Of a DNA stretch of 64,000 nt, positions 1 through 12,800 are shown in pieces; position 1 is the first letter of the stretch, and every line of letters begins with the position of its first letter. A program made the position numbers and the translations under genes. The DNA is taken from NCBI RefSeq assembly GCF_000524195.1, contig NW_020170538.1, forward strand, positions 107,595 to 171,594. The letters are read 5' to 3'. Source of the stretch: Echinococcus granulosus. Lineage: Eukaryota; Platyhelminthes; Cestoda; Cyclophyllidea; Taeniidae. The notes below the pieces were generated by a model that saw nothing but the letters and a program-made list of their open reading frames with translations, did not search any database and was not told where the DNA came from.

Positions 1-612
1 TCTACCCTTGGACATGCTGTACAGTCCCCTGTCCCTCAAACGCTGACGCTATTCCATTTCAAGGTCATGCGCGACCCATCCTACCCCGTCCTTGAAAGGC
101 TGTAATGTTGGTTAACTATGTCTAGACGGCTGGACCGGTCTACACTCCACTGGCCGGAATGGCGTGGTGGACGCCAGCTATGATAAACGGGCAATGGGAA
201 AGACTTGACACTACTGCTGCGAGGGCATACCTCCTTGAACTTCCACAAGTACAGAGACCTTTTTGCTGATGAGTAAGACCGGCGTCGCTACTTTGAAAGT
301 GACTTACATGAATTGCGCAGTTAAGTTTCAACGAGAAGCGTAGCGCGGTCAACTTAAAGAGCGGCTATAAAATCGCGAAAGTGCCTTTCCTTTTAAGTAG
401 GAGTAGGTAATGGAAATACCTATCCAGCTATCAGGCTCCCGATTGTTTAGAGTGATAAATAAGGAATTCTTTCCTGTACTTTTTGATCAAGAGGGTTAAC
501 AATGCTGGGTGATTAAAATTATCCTAGAAATCTGGATATAAAACACCGTCCTGAGGATACAACCTTAGAGAAACGATAATGATGGTTGTGGCAGTGGTTA
601 AAAGAAGCTCAC
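1..612. other. Ankyrin intron 19 (partial), no exon seen
   Basis: All minus frames were read for the next ZU5 exon and none matched. A 70-residue minus ORF at 140-352 has no ankyrin-like content. Confidence 0.6.
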
Positions 613-803
613 CGAGGACGGATCCGAGAGCATTCCGAACCGCCTGATCCGTGGCCTCGAGAGAATGCTCCTTCCAGGTTTCAGCATCATCACTGCGAAG
701 CACGACAATTTCACGTTGTCTCCCACGCAAAGCAGCAAAGTGGGGGATTTCCAACAAGACAGGTGAATTGAATTGGCATGGATGAGGACCCAACTCGATT
801 ATG
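613..803 (-). CDS. Ankyrin exon 19 (ZU5 domain, second part)
   Basis: 191 nt, residues 1082-1145 plus 1 nt. Contains [20 protein letters not shown] and ETWKEH, the central ZU5 strands. Acceptor CCGCAG, donor GTGAGC after GTCCTCG. The next exon, expected to carry the equivalent of a TTDFPQYFAV segment, was not found in 1-612 and is probably outside the window. Confidence 0.94.
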
Positions 804-3800
804 CTGCGGAGGGAGAATTGCAGAGGCGTTTGAAGAATTGTATATACACACACACACCTGGGTGACCTTTTCCGTGTTGCCCGATTTGGTTTGGGTGGAG
901 CCAAGGTTGTTAGTCCCCCAGGTCTTCTGTATGGTGACATTAAAGCTCCCGCCCCATCTCCCCCTCTCCTACCTTATTCTACACTTCATGACTTCAAAAG
1001 GTAAATCAGATGCCACATTGGCAATAATATTCCCGATTTGGAAGAGTGGATACCATCTTGAAAGGTCACGAAGGAAGGCATTTGTTGTGGATGGCTTAGT
1101 TCTTAGACAATTAAAAGAAGGTTTATCGAAACCGTTGTTATCAAGAAGAGAAAGACTTTCCTCTAGGTGAGGCCCCATTGGAACCAAATTACTCATTTGA
1201 AACAGCTCCATATGATGCCTTCAACCACCGCACCTTCACCAGGTGCCCCACAATTGCCTCCACGGGAGCCTACCTTATGCAGGTCAGAAAGCGAGTTAAA
1301 CTTGACTAGGGAAGTAGAAAAGTTCCAATCACAGCAGCTTCAACCAGCGTACATCCTGGTGAAGAGTACATCGAAGAGTACTGTAGGAATAAAGCTGGAC
1401 CACCACATTCATTGCAGTGGTTCGTGCCAAAAACCGCACAAGCTTCTCCAGCTATCTAATAATAAATGGTTTTGCTTTAGAGGTTTACGGAATCCACTCG
1501 TCATGGAGCATAGGCAACCTTCACATCTTCCTCACAAAAAGGCACTTTTGGATAAAATAGGGGATTAAAGAAACCCATCAAGAACCACGAGGCGCCCCGC
1601 TTCTACTGCATTCATCAGTCTTAGTATTCAGAGGATCGTCTTCGCTTCCGTCTAGCGGACGGCTCAAATACACCTGACTAGGGAACCTCATGTACGTAGA
1701 TGGCAATTTCAATTAATGACAACAAGAAATTGTAGTGGAGATGCGAGCCAGAGATAAAGCGATTCCTTCGCAGACGACTAGCAGTTCTTCAGAGGTCAAA
1801 CTCGGTGAAGACGGTACGAAATACAGTAGAGGGCGGAAGTATGGAAGTGAGCTGACACATCACAAAAAAAGTCTTCCCTTTCCTACACCACGATGTTGAA
1901 GCCAAACAACGGTCGAAAATAGGTGCTGGGCGATACTACTGACTTCTATCAGCGTGTTGAGGAGTTAATGGATTGGTGTAGCTATCATCCAAATGCTGAT
2001 GTCTTGAATGCCAACTGACATTACTGATATGCGTGCTATCGATGCAGCTCGACCCACTGAATGACCATCCGAATTAATCAGCAAGTGAGGACTTATTTCC
2101 CGGTCATGAAACTGGATTATAGGCAAGTCGCACTACTGGGCAGGAAAATTTCGTTTAGCTGGAATGCGGTTTCCTATTTATGATTCCTCCATCAATTTCT
2201 TGATCATAGAATTTGAGGATTAGCAAACGGTACTTCTGAAGTTGTTATATGAATGCCGGTTTCCAGAGACGGTTGACAAACGATACCACTTCAATGCAAC
2301 TGATTGTCTGACCATCAGAAATTCTTAACAAATGAAACAACAAAATTGAGTTTGATGGTAAATGAGATAACTGAAACGACTTATTCCAACTCACCGGCAA
2401 GCAAGACCCTCTCCATCATTGAGCTGGGGCGGTGCGGTAGTACGCTCTGGACGCAGCATCCGACAAGTGACGCGAGTGGGGGCACTTGCAGCACTGGGGG
2501 GCACCATGATTCGCAGTCCGGGATGCCGACTTGCCCGCATTGAACCACCGCGTGCGTCAACCAAGAAGGAGACCAAAAATCTGAAATAGGGAGGGAGTAA
2601 ATATTTAAAGGATTTTGAACGATGAAAAAGTAATTTTTGAGCGATGTCTACTTCAACCGATAAGAGAAGAGAGACCCTTTCAATCTCCCACCCTACTAGT
2701 TACTCCGACCGTCCATACCCGCATACCGGATGACCATTGCAATGACTTACGAATTGTGAGAAATAGTCCACCTCATGAGATTGTTTATATGCCGGCGTTA
2801 TAAGACAAGAGTGTGATGGCGCAGTCTGTCGATGCGGTATTCCTCAGTGCGGGCTCTGCCGGTGTCCACGTATTTTAAACTGTCCTACCATAAACTATCA
2901 AGTGATCGGAGTTGATGTGATTAGAGCTTGTCTCCTTCACCGATCGAGCTTAACTCGGTTTCTGACCTGCCGAAGCTAGGTTCTCGTAAAGGCAGTTGTG
3001 GCGCCCCTGGCATATGGTTGGTAGCCTTTACTCCTCCCTCTCCCCTCTTTTTGCTGATGCTTCGGGGAAGGTTCACGTCTAACTAGACGGATGGCCGAAG
3101 TTACAAGGGCTCCCACGGAAAGAATCCTTGAGGTCTTGTTCAACTAAATTTTCCTGAAAGCCCTGGAAGAGTTGCATCACGCGAGAACGTAAGGCTACAC
3201 AAGTGATCAACCATGTCATAAACATTTAAAATAACCCTTCCGGTGAATCCACATCTGCTATATAAACATGTTAACTGTAATTGCAAGCATTCAGTTACAC
3301 TGGTCATAAAGCGGGGTCATCGGGTGACCCTTGCAAACCATGCAAACTAGGTCAGTCACACGGCCAAAACCGTGTAACATGTTGGTGTTGAATTTTACGG
3401 TTGATTGAATTAAAAAAAAACAGAGGAGGATCATTCCCTGCCGAAGACTCGGGTAAAAAACGGCAGCCACAGTCCAGACGTTTTATTGCTTTTACGCAAC
3501 AAGGAATTGACCAATGAGACTGCTGCTCTAAAACAAAAAAAGTTGTTGCCTCTCAGACAAAAAACGTTATCCTAGACCTGTTTCACGGCTTTACACTCAG
3601 CCTACCAATTTGGGATATACAATCTTGTGTAACCACAGTTGTCGTAGAGTGGTGAAAATCGTCATTTGCAATGAGGAAATCCAGGCGTCACACATGCGTG
3701 ACGCAGATAGATAACGAATTAATCACAGGTCGTATTACTAAGCCAATAAACGATTCAACAGCTTATTTATAGGGTGAATAATAAAGGTAACATTTGAACA

Positions 3801-6800
3801 GATTTTACGGAAGAAAAGCCATTTTTTCCATTCAAACGTTCGACGTCGCCTTCGAACCACCACCATCATCATCATCATCACATAAAAATTTTATTCCACT
3901 TGAATCGACTACGACATATGGGACACATCACGACCTACTTCTGTAGATAATGAAATCCGGCCCTCACCTTGGGAGAAAGTGAAAGTTTCCACGGTAAGTG
4001 AATCGTAGAAATTCACAACCAAATTAGCGTGAGAAGTTGGGAGATATTCAGGTTACTACTGACTTCAATTTAATGCTACCAAGTGAAATTTGAGGACTGG
4101 TCACACCACTCTACGCTTGAGTGAGGCCTGTCCCCCCTTCCTGGGTGCAGTCTACACCCCGCCAACTACTAGACCACAAATGTGGCCAGAAAAAGAAAGA
4201 ATTAGACATGTGGCGGTCTCGGATACCATTTCCTCCGGAAATTTTGATAACGCAGACTAAGGAAATGCTAATTCGGCATAACCTATGCATTTTTTCAGCA
4301 AGTTCTAGGAAAAAAAATGGACATTTGCATTTATAAAGAGGCTAGAAAAAATAGGGGTAATCAAAGTGTTACATGCAACGCCTCATGGATGTTTACGCGA
4401 AGATGTAGCGATTCACTTCCCGTTCGTTGCTTTAAACAAAATCACTTTGAACCGTTTATGGGTGTCACCAAAAGCTTTTTGCGCGTGTGAACGCCGTGGA
4501 AGTACAACCCATTGCCAATCCAGAACCACCCCAACACTTGACCACAGAATCGTTCAATTAACCCTCCAAATTCTCGACTATTAAGTGACAAAGAAAGACA
4601 AGTACTTTTGAAGCGATAGTAGGGCAAAAAAGGGATTAACCAATACCAAAAAGTGGTGATAAACAACCCCCACTACCAACCAATGAGATTTAAGCGGGAG
4701 ACGTAGATGAGGTAGTAACAAATCTTGATTTTTTTCCACAGTCCAGAATCCAACACAGTTTATTGAGGTCAATAATAAATTCAGTTGTTGTAAAGTAAAT
4801 GTTATTTATCATGAGTATTCAATTCAATGTGGGATAAAGTGCATATTCAGAAAAAAACATCATTTGGGGTTTTTTCAAGTAAAATCACTAATAGATAGTC
4901 GGATAGTAGATTTTAAAAGTGCCACCCGAGCGGATTCAGTTAAAAACGCATAAAACTGAATTAAATACATTGGGCTCTGGATGATAGGAAAAAACATACC
5001 AGTTATGCACTAATTCTGATTAAACAAATTCTTCCTAAGAATTATTCTTATATTAATGATAAAAAGTATGCTAGATGAAACTGCTAACTTCCTCATCTCA
5101 ATTCTGACATAAGCCTGCTGACCAATGAGTAGTGAATGAGCAATGTTCAAATTTTAAAACCGTAGTAATTACCGATCATGGCATAAGCCGGGTTGAGTCA
5201 CCTTATCCTCGATTTTTTCGATGGGGATGGTGGTTATTTCCTCAGTAGATGCAGAATGCTCCGACAGTCCCATACCCTCACAATTGCTCTGAACAGACCG
5301 AGCGCAGTACTAACACTGGTCTAAACAGCCCGACCGAAGCCATGCACAGGCAAGAACCAATCGGCGCGCGGGCGCACGTGCGCACGGCTAATCCAATAGG
5401 CGTGTGCACGCAGGAGGTAGGTCATTGGCTCACCGTGTGACTATTAGCGGGCGTGGCAGTACATTATGTGAGGACTACGTTACCTACGTTTCGTTGCATG
5501 GCTATTAAAGAGCCCTGCAACCGGAAACGGTTGAGTTGCTGTGTCGTGATTTGGGTATTTTGTTTGACTGGGTGTTTAACTACGCGAGCATTTCAGTCTT
5601 CGGGCGGTGGCACTTCCGCACCGCGGCACGGCCGTTAAACCAGTGCCAATAGCCCATCTCCCAGTATTTGTTCTTTCATACTACCTCGATTCAATATACT
5701 CCCAGGGAAAGCTCACGGCGCTGCCTTGGTGGTGGCAGCAGGTGAACCCAATCTACGTATGAATGCATAACCTTAACGTCACGGAAGAAGGGCATATGTT
5801 GTGGATGGGTGAGGACTCCTATCAAGAGGGTTGAGACTGACATCCGTCTTTGGTGATTATCGTAGTTCTGCCTTCCCCGAGAATGCTATTAACAAACCGA
5901 ACCGGCACCAGACTCAGACCATCGGGAAAAGTTCATTACGGTATATCTCCTCCAAACCCCCATGAACTGAATTGGATCCACGCAATCAGTCAAGGTGCAC
6001 GAACTTCCTGATCCTTTCCTAGAGTCATGAAACGTAATAAACCAAGGCAGTGTGGAGGGAGTTATACTCTTTACGCATAGAAGGACCGGAAGGCTATTGG
6101 CACGGCCCAAAGGCCAAACTACAGAGCGTAAGTACAACCTGTGAAGATTTAAGCGTTCGGGTCAAATCGGTGGCAGTTTTTAGGGCAATATTTTCGCAGG
6201 CATATCTGTGTATCGAGCTTCCGCAGCAAAGAATATGCTCGACTAATCTCACCAGGAAATACAACGAATTAATTAAAATAATGATTGAAATGAAAGGGAC
6301 ATAGAAAGTCTCTAAACAGTTTCACTTTTGACCGTTGGATAGCAACAGAACGCGGACACATGGTTGATGAGGTCATCGAAGCATTGCCCAGATTTTCGAT
6401 ATTTTTAATGTCAAAGGGTCAACGTCCACTAGGCATGCTGCCAACGGGGTGTCTAATCCCATGTGAAAGCTATCAATCAACAGATAGTAGTGGGGATGCA
6501 GTGGCCATTACTCACCCAGATGTGATTGGCTTGCGACAGATAGGAGCATTGTCGGGAACAAAGTCCCACTCGAGACCACCATAACCACTTGAAAAGCCGA
6601 TATTTTCACTTCCGTTGCCAGAGAACTTGCTTTCACGATCTGCACGCTTCAGACGCTGGCCGGATGCCTGAAAAGCGTTGGAGAAATGGTTCGTGGTCAG
6701 TGCAGGACAAATATCTACTTGATTAAATTAAGTAGCAAGGGCTTTTGAGCAATCGCTCGCAATTAGTTGACCTCGATAATGAAATGCTGTTCGAAATATA

Positions 6801-9800
6801 ACCTTGAAATGCGTTGATGTGACTATGAGAAATGCTAATTCAACGTCCTATGCTTACCCTAAAGCCATTACCAACGACAAAGACCCCGTTTGCGTCCTTA
6901 TCACGCGCAAACTGCGACTGATTTATCGTGTAGCCAATACCCTCATCAATGCTGTCTTCTCCTAAATTGAAAAAAAAAAAATACAAAATTAAATCACTTT
7001 CGCCGCAGGAGCATTGCTAAACAGTGAATAAGGCGATCTAATATATTCACAGGTCAATAGTATATGCAGACTTTATTAGTAAGAGAGGAATACGCAATAA
7101 TGGAACGAGAGAAATTCCATAGAAATTCACGAGACACAAAATGCAAGAAACCTCCTCACCAGGCAAAAGCCACGGGTAACCCTCAAGTTCAACTAAGACT
7201 CGGAGTTTATCAAGCGAAAGGCCAGTTTTTTTGGAATAATTGCGGAAGGTAACTTTGCCATGGGAAGATTTATTGGTGCAGCTGAGCCATTCTGGGACAC
7301 AAAGTTTTCAAACTACAAATGTTCGTGAATGGCCAAGTTCAAGATTTCACCGTGAAGGTCTACCCCTGCCCAGTCGCACAATAATATATGTGTCTATCAG
7401 ATATCCGAGTTCAAGAGTTACACGTGATGACCGATTGTTCACGGGACTGCCGTGTGGATGGGGTAGAGACCACCACGGCCAGAATTGTCCCCTACAAACA
7501 GCCAAGCGTCGTTAAATCATTGCCACAATACTAGTCAAATGTCCTGTCTATAAAAGGCTGAGCTGTCCATCAAGGTAGAGATCGCGCTCGAAGGCCTCCA
7601 GGAGTGTTATACCTTCGTTCGCTGAAAACTTCCATCATAGCCAGAACCTATTTTACGCACGCACCGCTAATTTCTGCCATGTTGGCTAACGCTGTCTGAA
7701 GTGGACCAAGGCTACTAGAAATTGAAATAGATTATCTTTGACATACACACATTACTCCATTTAGCATCACCACGGTAGCAACTGGTTCGGAGCTGCTACA
7801 ATCAAGAGCTCCGGTTTACTCTTAACGCACTTTTCTTTTATCCTTGTGTTTCATTAATTCCAAGGTTTTATGTTATTACCAGATTAAATCCAAGAGGAGG
7901 TTAGATAAAAAAATCGACATATTTATGCAAATAGCGAATTCAGCTCAAAACAACCCTTTACCCGTTGGTTCACCGTCGCTAGAATATTTTATTTATCCAT
8001 AAAATTAATCATTTCTAGAAGATAAAGCGAACTATATTTCCCGACTCATTAACTTAATTAAATAATGTAGTTTCCTTTATGAACACGAAAAGAGCGGCTG
8101 CCCTTCTTCGCCGGTGACTTCCTTGTGCATTTGTTTTAAAGCCTATAACTGTTTACTCGTCCCACGGCGCCAACTCAAACAGACATCTAGGACCACCTAT
8201 ACCTCGAAAGCCCCTTACATTTAAAAAAGAATGAAAAAACAGCAAAGAATCCTTTCCATGTCGACTTGATTAATTAGCTCATCACAAACCGAAAATATCA
8301 CTTCAGCCTTGCCATTGCTAATGAGGTTCTTGCAGTAGTGCATTCTGGCGCGTGTAAAGAGGGCAAATTTCAGACGCCTATTCATTCTCATACACCTTAT
8401 TTACAGCTTTTTAATTGTTCAATCTCCGCTCCATCGATTACTGCCTCGTAGTTATGGCACTACGTTCACATTACTGCCAGTTGACAGTCCGCCCGTCAAT
8501 CCTTTCGGATGTACGTAATGAAGTTTAACTCTGAAACGTTTACCATTATAGCGTGTTCAGAGGGAATCAAAGCATCACCCTGATGGCAGCGGTAAGCAAA
8601 TCTCAAATAAAATGAACAGTAATTTTTGGTCTTGTGGCATGGAGGCAAAACTCAAAACCTCACAGAAGAAGGCGCAAGCTGGGCTGCGTCCACTTTTGGC
8701 GAGCACTCTGTGAAAGTGATGAAAGTCTTGAACAGTTTGACAGCATTCATTACGGAACTGAGCCACTAGAAACTGGATTAAATCCTGACAGCTGTCTCTA
8801 GATGGGAAGGATCGCAGAGCTGTACAAAAAAAATTAGTGAATCCAAGTAAAAGAAGATGAAAATGAAAGTGGAGAGATGTGCTAACGACGCTGGGACTAA
8901 ATATCTTCCTCCTTTGTGTCTCTCAGATTCCATTTTGGTAAGTGTGACGTTCCCGTTTACGTTAATAGCTGAAATGGTACTTTGCAGAACCCTTTCAGGC
9001 AGGACGACTTCCAACGGTGCAGAAACATCGGGGAGAAAACTAAGAACCTTCGCAATTTCTCTTAACTGGTTTGTAGTTGCGAGTTAAAGGTCTTACAAAA
9101 TGCACTCCTTATAAAACCTAGTTCAGCCTTCATTACAAAATTCCACACGCATTCGCCCATTGCTTATAGTTGAACAAAATACGTGATAGATGGTTCCTCC
9201 CCGCCCCCACCACCCTCCTCTCCAAAATTCACGGAACCATTTGCTCGGCAAAAAAAAAGTTAACTGCCCTGCTTTAGAAATAAACGCAAAAATCATTTTT
9301 GACTGACTTTTCAGTATTATCACAAATGTTAGTAAGGTGCTAAACACCAAACCATTTTCTCTTCGTTTCACAGCTCTGGCGTATCCTTCCCATGCATTGT
9401 TATTAAAATCCCCACGTGATTTCAAGCCAGGTTGAGAAGATTATGACTAAATCCTTATTAAATACCCTCATTAGAGCCACCGTGTCTGGGAAAAACAGGA
9501 AATGCTTTTTTTATGCGGTGAAAAAGTCCTAATCAACGTTTTGGGTAGCATCAGAAAGCAAGAGCTTGTAAGGCAAATCGCAGGATATCATGACGAGGCG
9601 ATTCGTTGAAGCCGAGGATGCGTTCAGACGCAACTGCTTCTCAGACAAACTGCACGACCTAGATGAGTGGATGAACAAAAAGCTTCATCGTTAGGCACCT
9701 CCTAGCTTCCCTACTCTGTACCCCTTTAACTGCTACGTTTAGGACATCATGGAGAGTTTGTCGTTGCGGGTGTGAACAAGTACCGCCGCAAGATCTTAGC

Positions 9801-12800
9801 ATCAATGCAGCAGTCCGAATCCGGATCTCTAGGGCTGTTGTAAAGCAGTGGATCGGAAAAAGATCCAGACCCACCTACCTTGTCTACTTACCTATTTAGC
9901 CAATACGATCCGAGAGTGGACGACTAAGAAGTGTCATGTCCATATTAGCTCCCTAGCTCACCTGATTTGAACCTCCTCCCCCCTCCCATCATTCTTAAAG
10001 TGTCCTCGGGACGGTTACCTACAAGCAAACCCACAACACCACCAGTGGCTTCAGTTGCTTACAATTTGTTTCTTTTTTCAGCCAATTTGATGCTAAAGCA
10101 TTCATTTTCATAGGAAACCGATCTTTCTCTTCGCTTCTCCCTTTAGGATTAGGGCTTAGTAGGAAGAGGATTAATAAAAACGCCGCATAAGAAGTTGCAA
10201 ACATTCATGTAAATTCTGCACATGAACAATGCAGCCAGAAGTTGCGTAAGTAACACAGGAGAAAAAAAGGTCCGGTGTTTTTGCTTAGGTAGGCCTCTCT
10301 TTAACCATCAAAAAAAAACATCTGGAGGAGGAGTGAACATTTGGGACAGTTAGGGCTTTTACTTACTTCCTTGGATACAATATGTTTTTATTTACGGCGT
10401 ACTGAGGATACAGTTTGTGTCTAGACCTTTTCCAAAAGACATGGATTGGAATTCAGCACGGATGCACATTTTACGGTTACAGTAAGAACACGGAGCGCTA
10501 CATTGGTGGCAGCGATAAGCAAACTCAATCCAGATGAACAGCAGAATCTAAACGAGACGGGGAGAACTGACTGAATATGACTGAAAAGGCGCCAACTTTT
10601 AGCAAGCTCCCAGGTTTGACTTCTGCAAGTAATAGCCACCAGTGGAGAGAGGTCGTGGATCAACAAATCGGGGAAGGTGATGGTTCCCCCATCGTATGAC
10701 CCTAAATACCATCCCTGAACTCGGCCCCTTCCATGGAGCGAACACATGCTACCAGCTCCAAACTTGTCTCATGGTCAGTTGAGGTTCATACGAGGATTCG
10801 CTTTGACCGAGACGGAAAAGCGAACATAGGGACTGCCGAGGCCGAAGCTCAGAATAAGGAGGAGATAAGCGACAAACCGATCTTTCTTTTAATCGCCAGT
10901 CTCTGCAGTTTCGACCATTCTAACAATAAACTGCCTTCCTTAATGCACTCTCAATGATAGCTCGGGGCGCTAAAAATAAATGTGACATGCCTCCGCCATA
11001 AGCAGTGATGATATTTCACGAAGGTCACCTAGGGCAGCTTCGCCCTCTATAAGGTCAAGTGAATCTAGTTAAAAACCTGCGTTAAACATCCATTTACATA
11101 CCAGATGATGAGAAAAAAATAACCAAGCACATATTTTTTGCAAATGAAAGTTAACAAATACATAGAAGAAACCCTTCCAGTTTCAGTACTGAAAAAAACC
11201 TCCCAAAACAATGGTCAGGGCAAAAAACAAGTCTACGGATAACAGAGAGCAATAGATGACTCACTGAAACGCAGTTTTTTCGGTGACTTAACCTCCGAGG
11301 AATGTAGACTTTTGAGAGAAGAAAAAGACTTCATAGAAATGAACATTAACTGCCAAACAGTGCCACCCGTTCGGTTGGTGCTTGCAAAACTAATCCCACT
11401 CCTCTGATTGGTCGCTTGACGGGTGACCAATGGGGATGAGGTGTTAGCAGAACCAATGGCAGAAGGGGGAGGCAATGAGTCCCACCAGCATTGCTGTTTT
11501 GGGGCGACTATCACTTTCTTTAGCTTGAAAGATAAGGAAAATGTTTTGCTACACCAGGTGGCTAGCTTCTTGGCCCAGGAAGATGGATATGCGTGGAATG
11601 CAGACTGAATCGCATCATCAAAATGTTTTTAGGTTATACCTGGCGCGCACTTTTTGTGAGAAAATGCCGTCTCTAAACGGGAACCATTGTTGATAGTTTG
11701 AGGTGTTGACATGACTAATTCCATGTGAAAAAAACCTTAAAAGTGCTCCGAAAAGGTGACACTAAGTTGTCAGGTGAATCACTCGGTTGGGGGAGGTAAA
11801 AAAGGCAGCAGTAGACCTTTTGCCTCCCACGTTGAAAACATTGAATAAAGAGAAATAAGGGTTTGACTTTATCACTTGGTTGCAAATTTATCCTCGCATA
11901 ATGGACGTTCTCAAAAAGTTTAATGAAAATAGGGAAAATGTGGTCGCTGTGTGAGCATCTTCAGTCGCCCTCTAAAGTGAATATCTTGAATCGGGGGGGA
12001 AGTAAGCGACGTTGACGTTTGAAGCACTGATCCCCCAGCTATCAAAGCGCATTCACCTCGGTGGTTGAGGCGAAAAAACACATTCCCGGGATAATTAAAC
12101 GTGCTTTTTAAAAGATGTGTGGATAAGTGGACGAATAGAGGACCATGCCAGCATGTGGCTTGATAAAGGGTTCGATACACCCCATTTAGACGGATAAAAG
12201 GATGGATCTGATGTCGATAGACAAGCCAGTGGATGGATTGGATTGGCAGTTCCACAGATGGGTGGGTAAATGTATCAGGAATGATTAGAAGAGCACGGGG
12301 ATTAAAGGCGGTAGATGAATAGATGGATTAGAAAGAGAAGGATAAGTAGATGAGTGAATCAAGGGATGAATAGGCTGGTGAATAATTTGATGGATCAAGG
12401 ATGCACGAATGCAGATGAGTAGACTGATCGGTGATGATTTGATGGATTTATCAGTAGACGATTGAAGAAATAAGTAGGTGAATGGACCAAAAAGGATGAA
12501 TAGGCAGACGAAAGAATGAATGAGTAGATGATAGACCAGAGAAAACGGATGAAGAGGCGGATCTGGAGTAGACGTTGATATGGATAGGTCGATGGATAAA
12601 TGGACCACAGGCGGATAAATGAATATATGGGTGGATGGCGGTGTTCATAAAGAGTTGTTCCACCCATTAATCGTATTCCACAGACTATTTAATCTTGTAG
12701 CTAGAAAGTCCTTGCTTACTTACTATTCAGATCTCATGCGCTGTCCTCAAGGGCAAATCGCAAACCAATAGAAATCTTGATTTGTAACTGGTCGGAATGT

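Noticed and set aside
778..1170. 130-residue plus-strand ORF
   Set aside because: It only touches the edge of ankyrin exon 19 on the other strand and has no family resemblance.
11920..12667. Long minus-strand ORFs around 12-12.6 kb
   Set aside because: Translations of the degenerate tandem array; repetitive His/Ser/Pro/Ile peptides.
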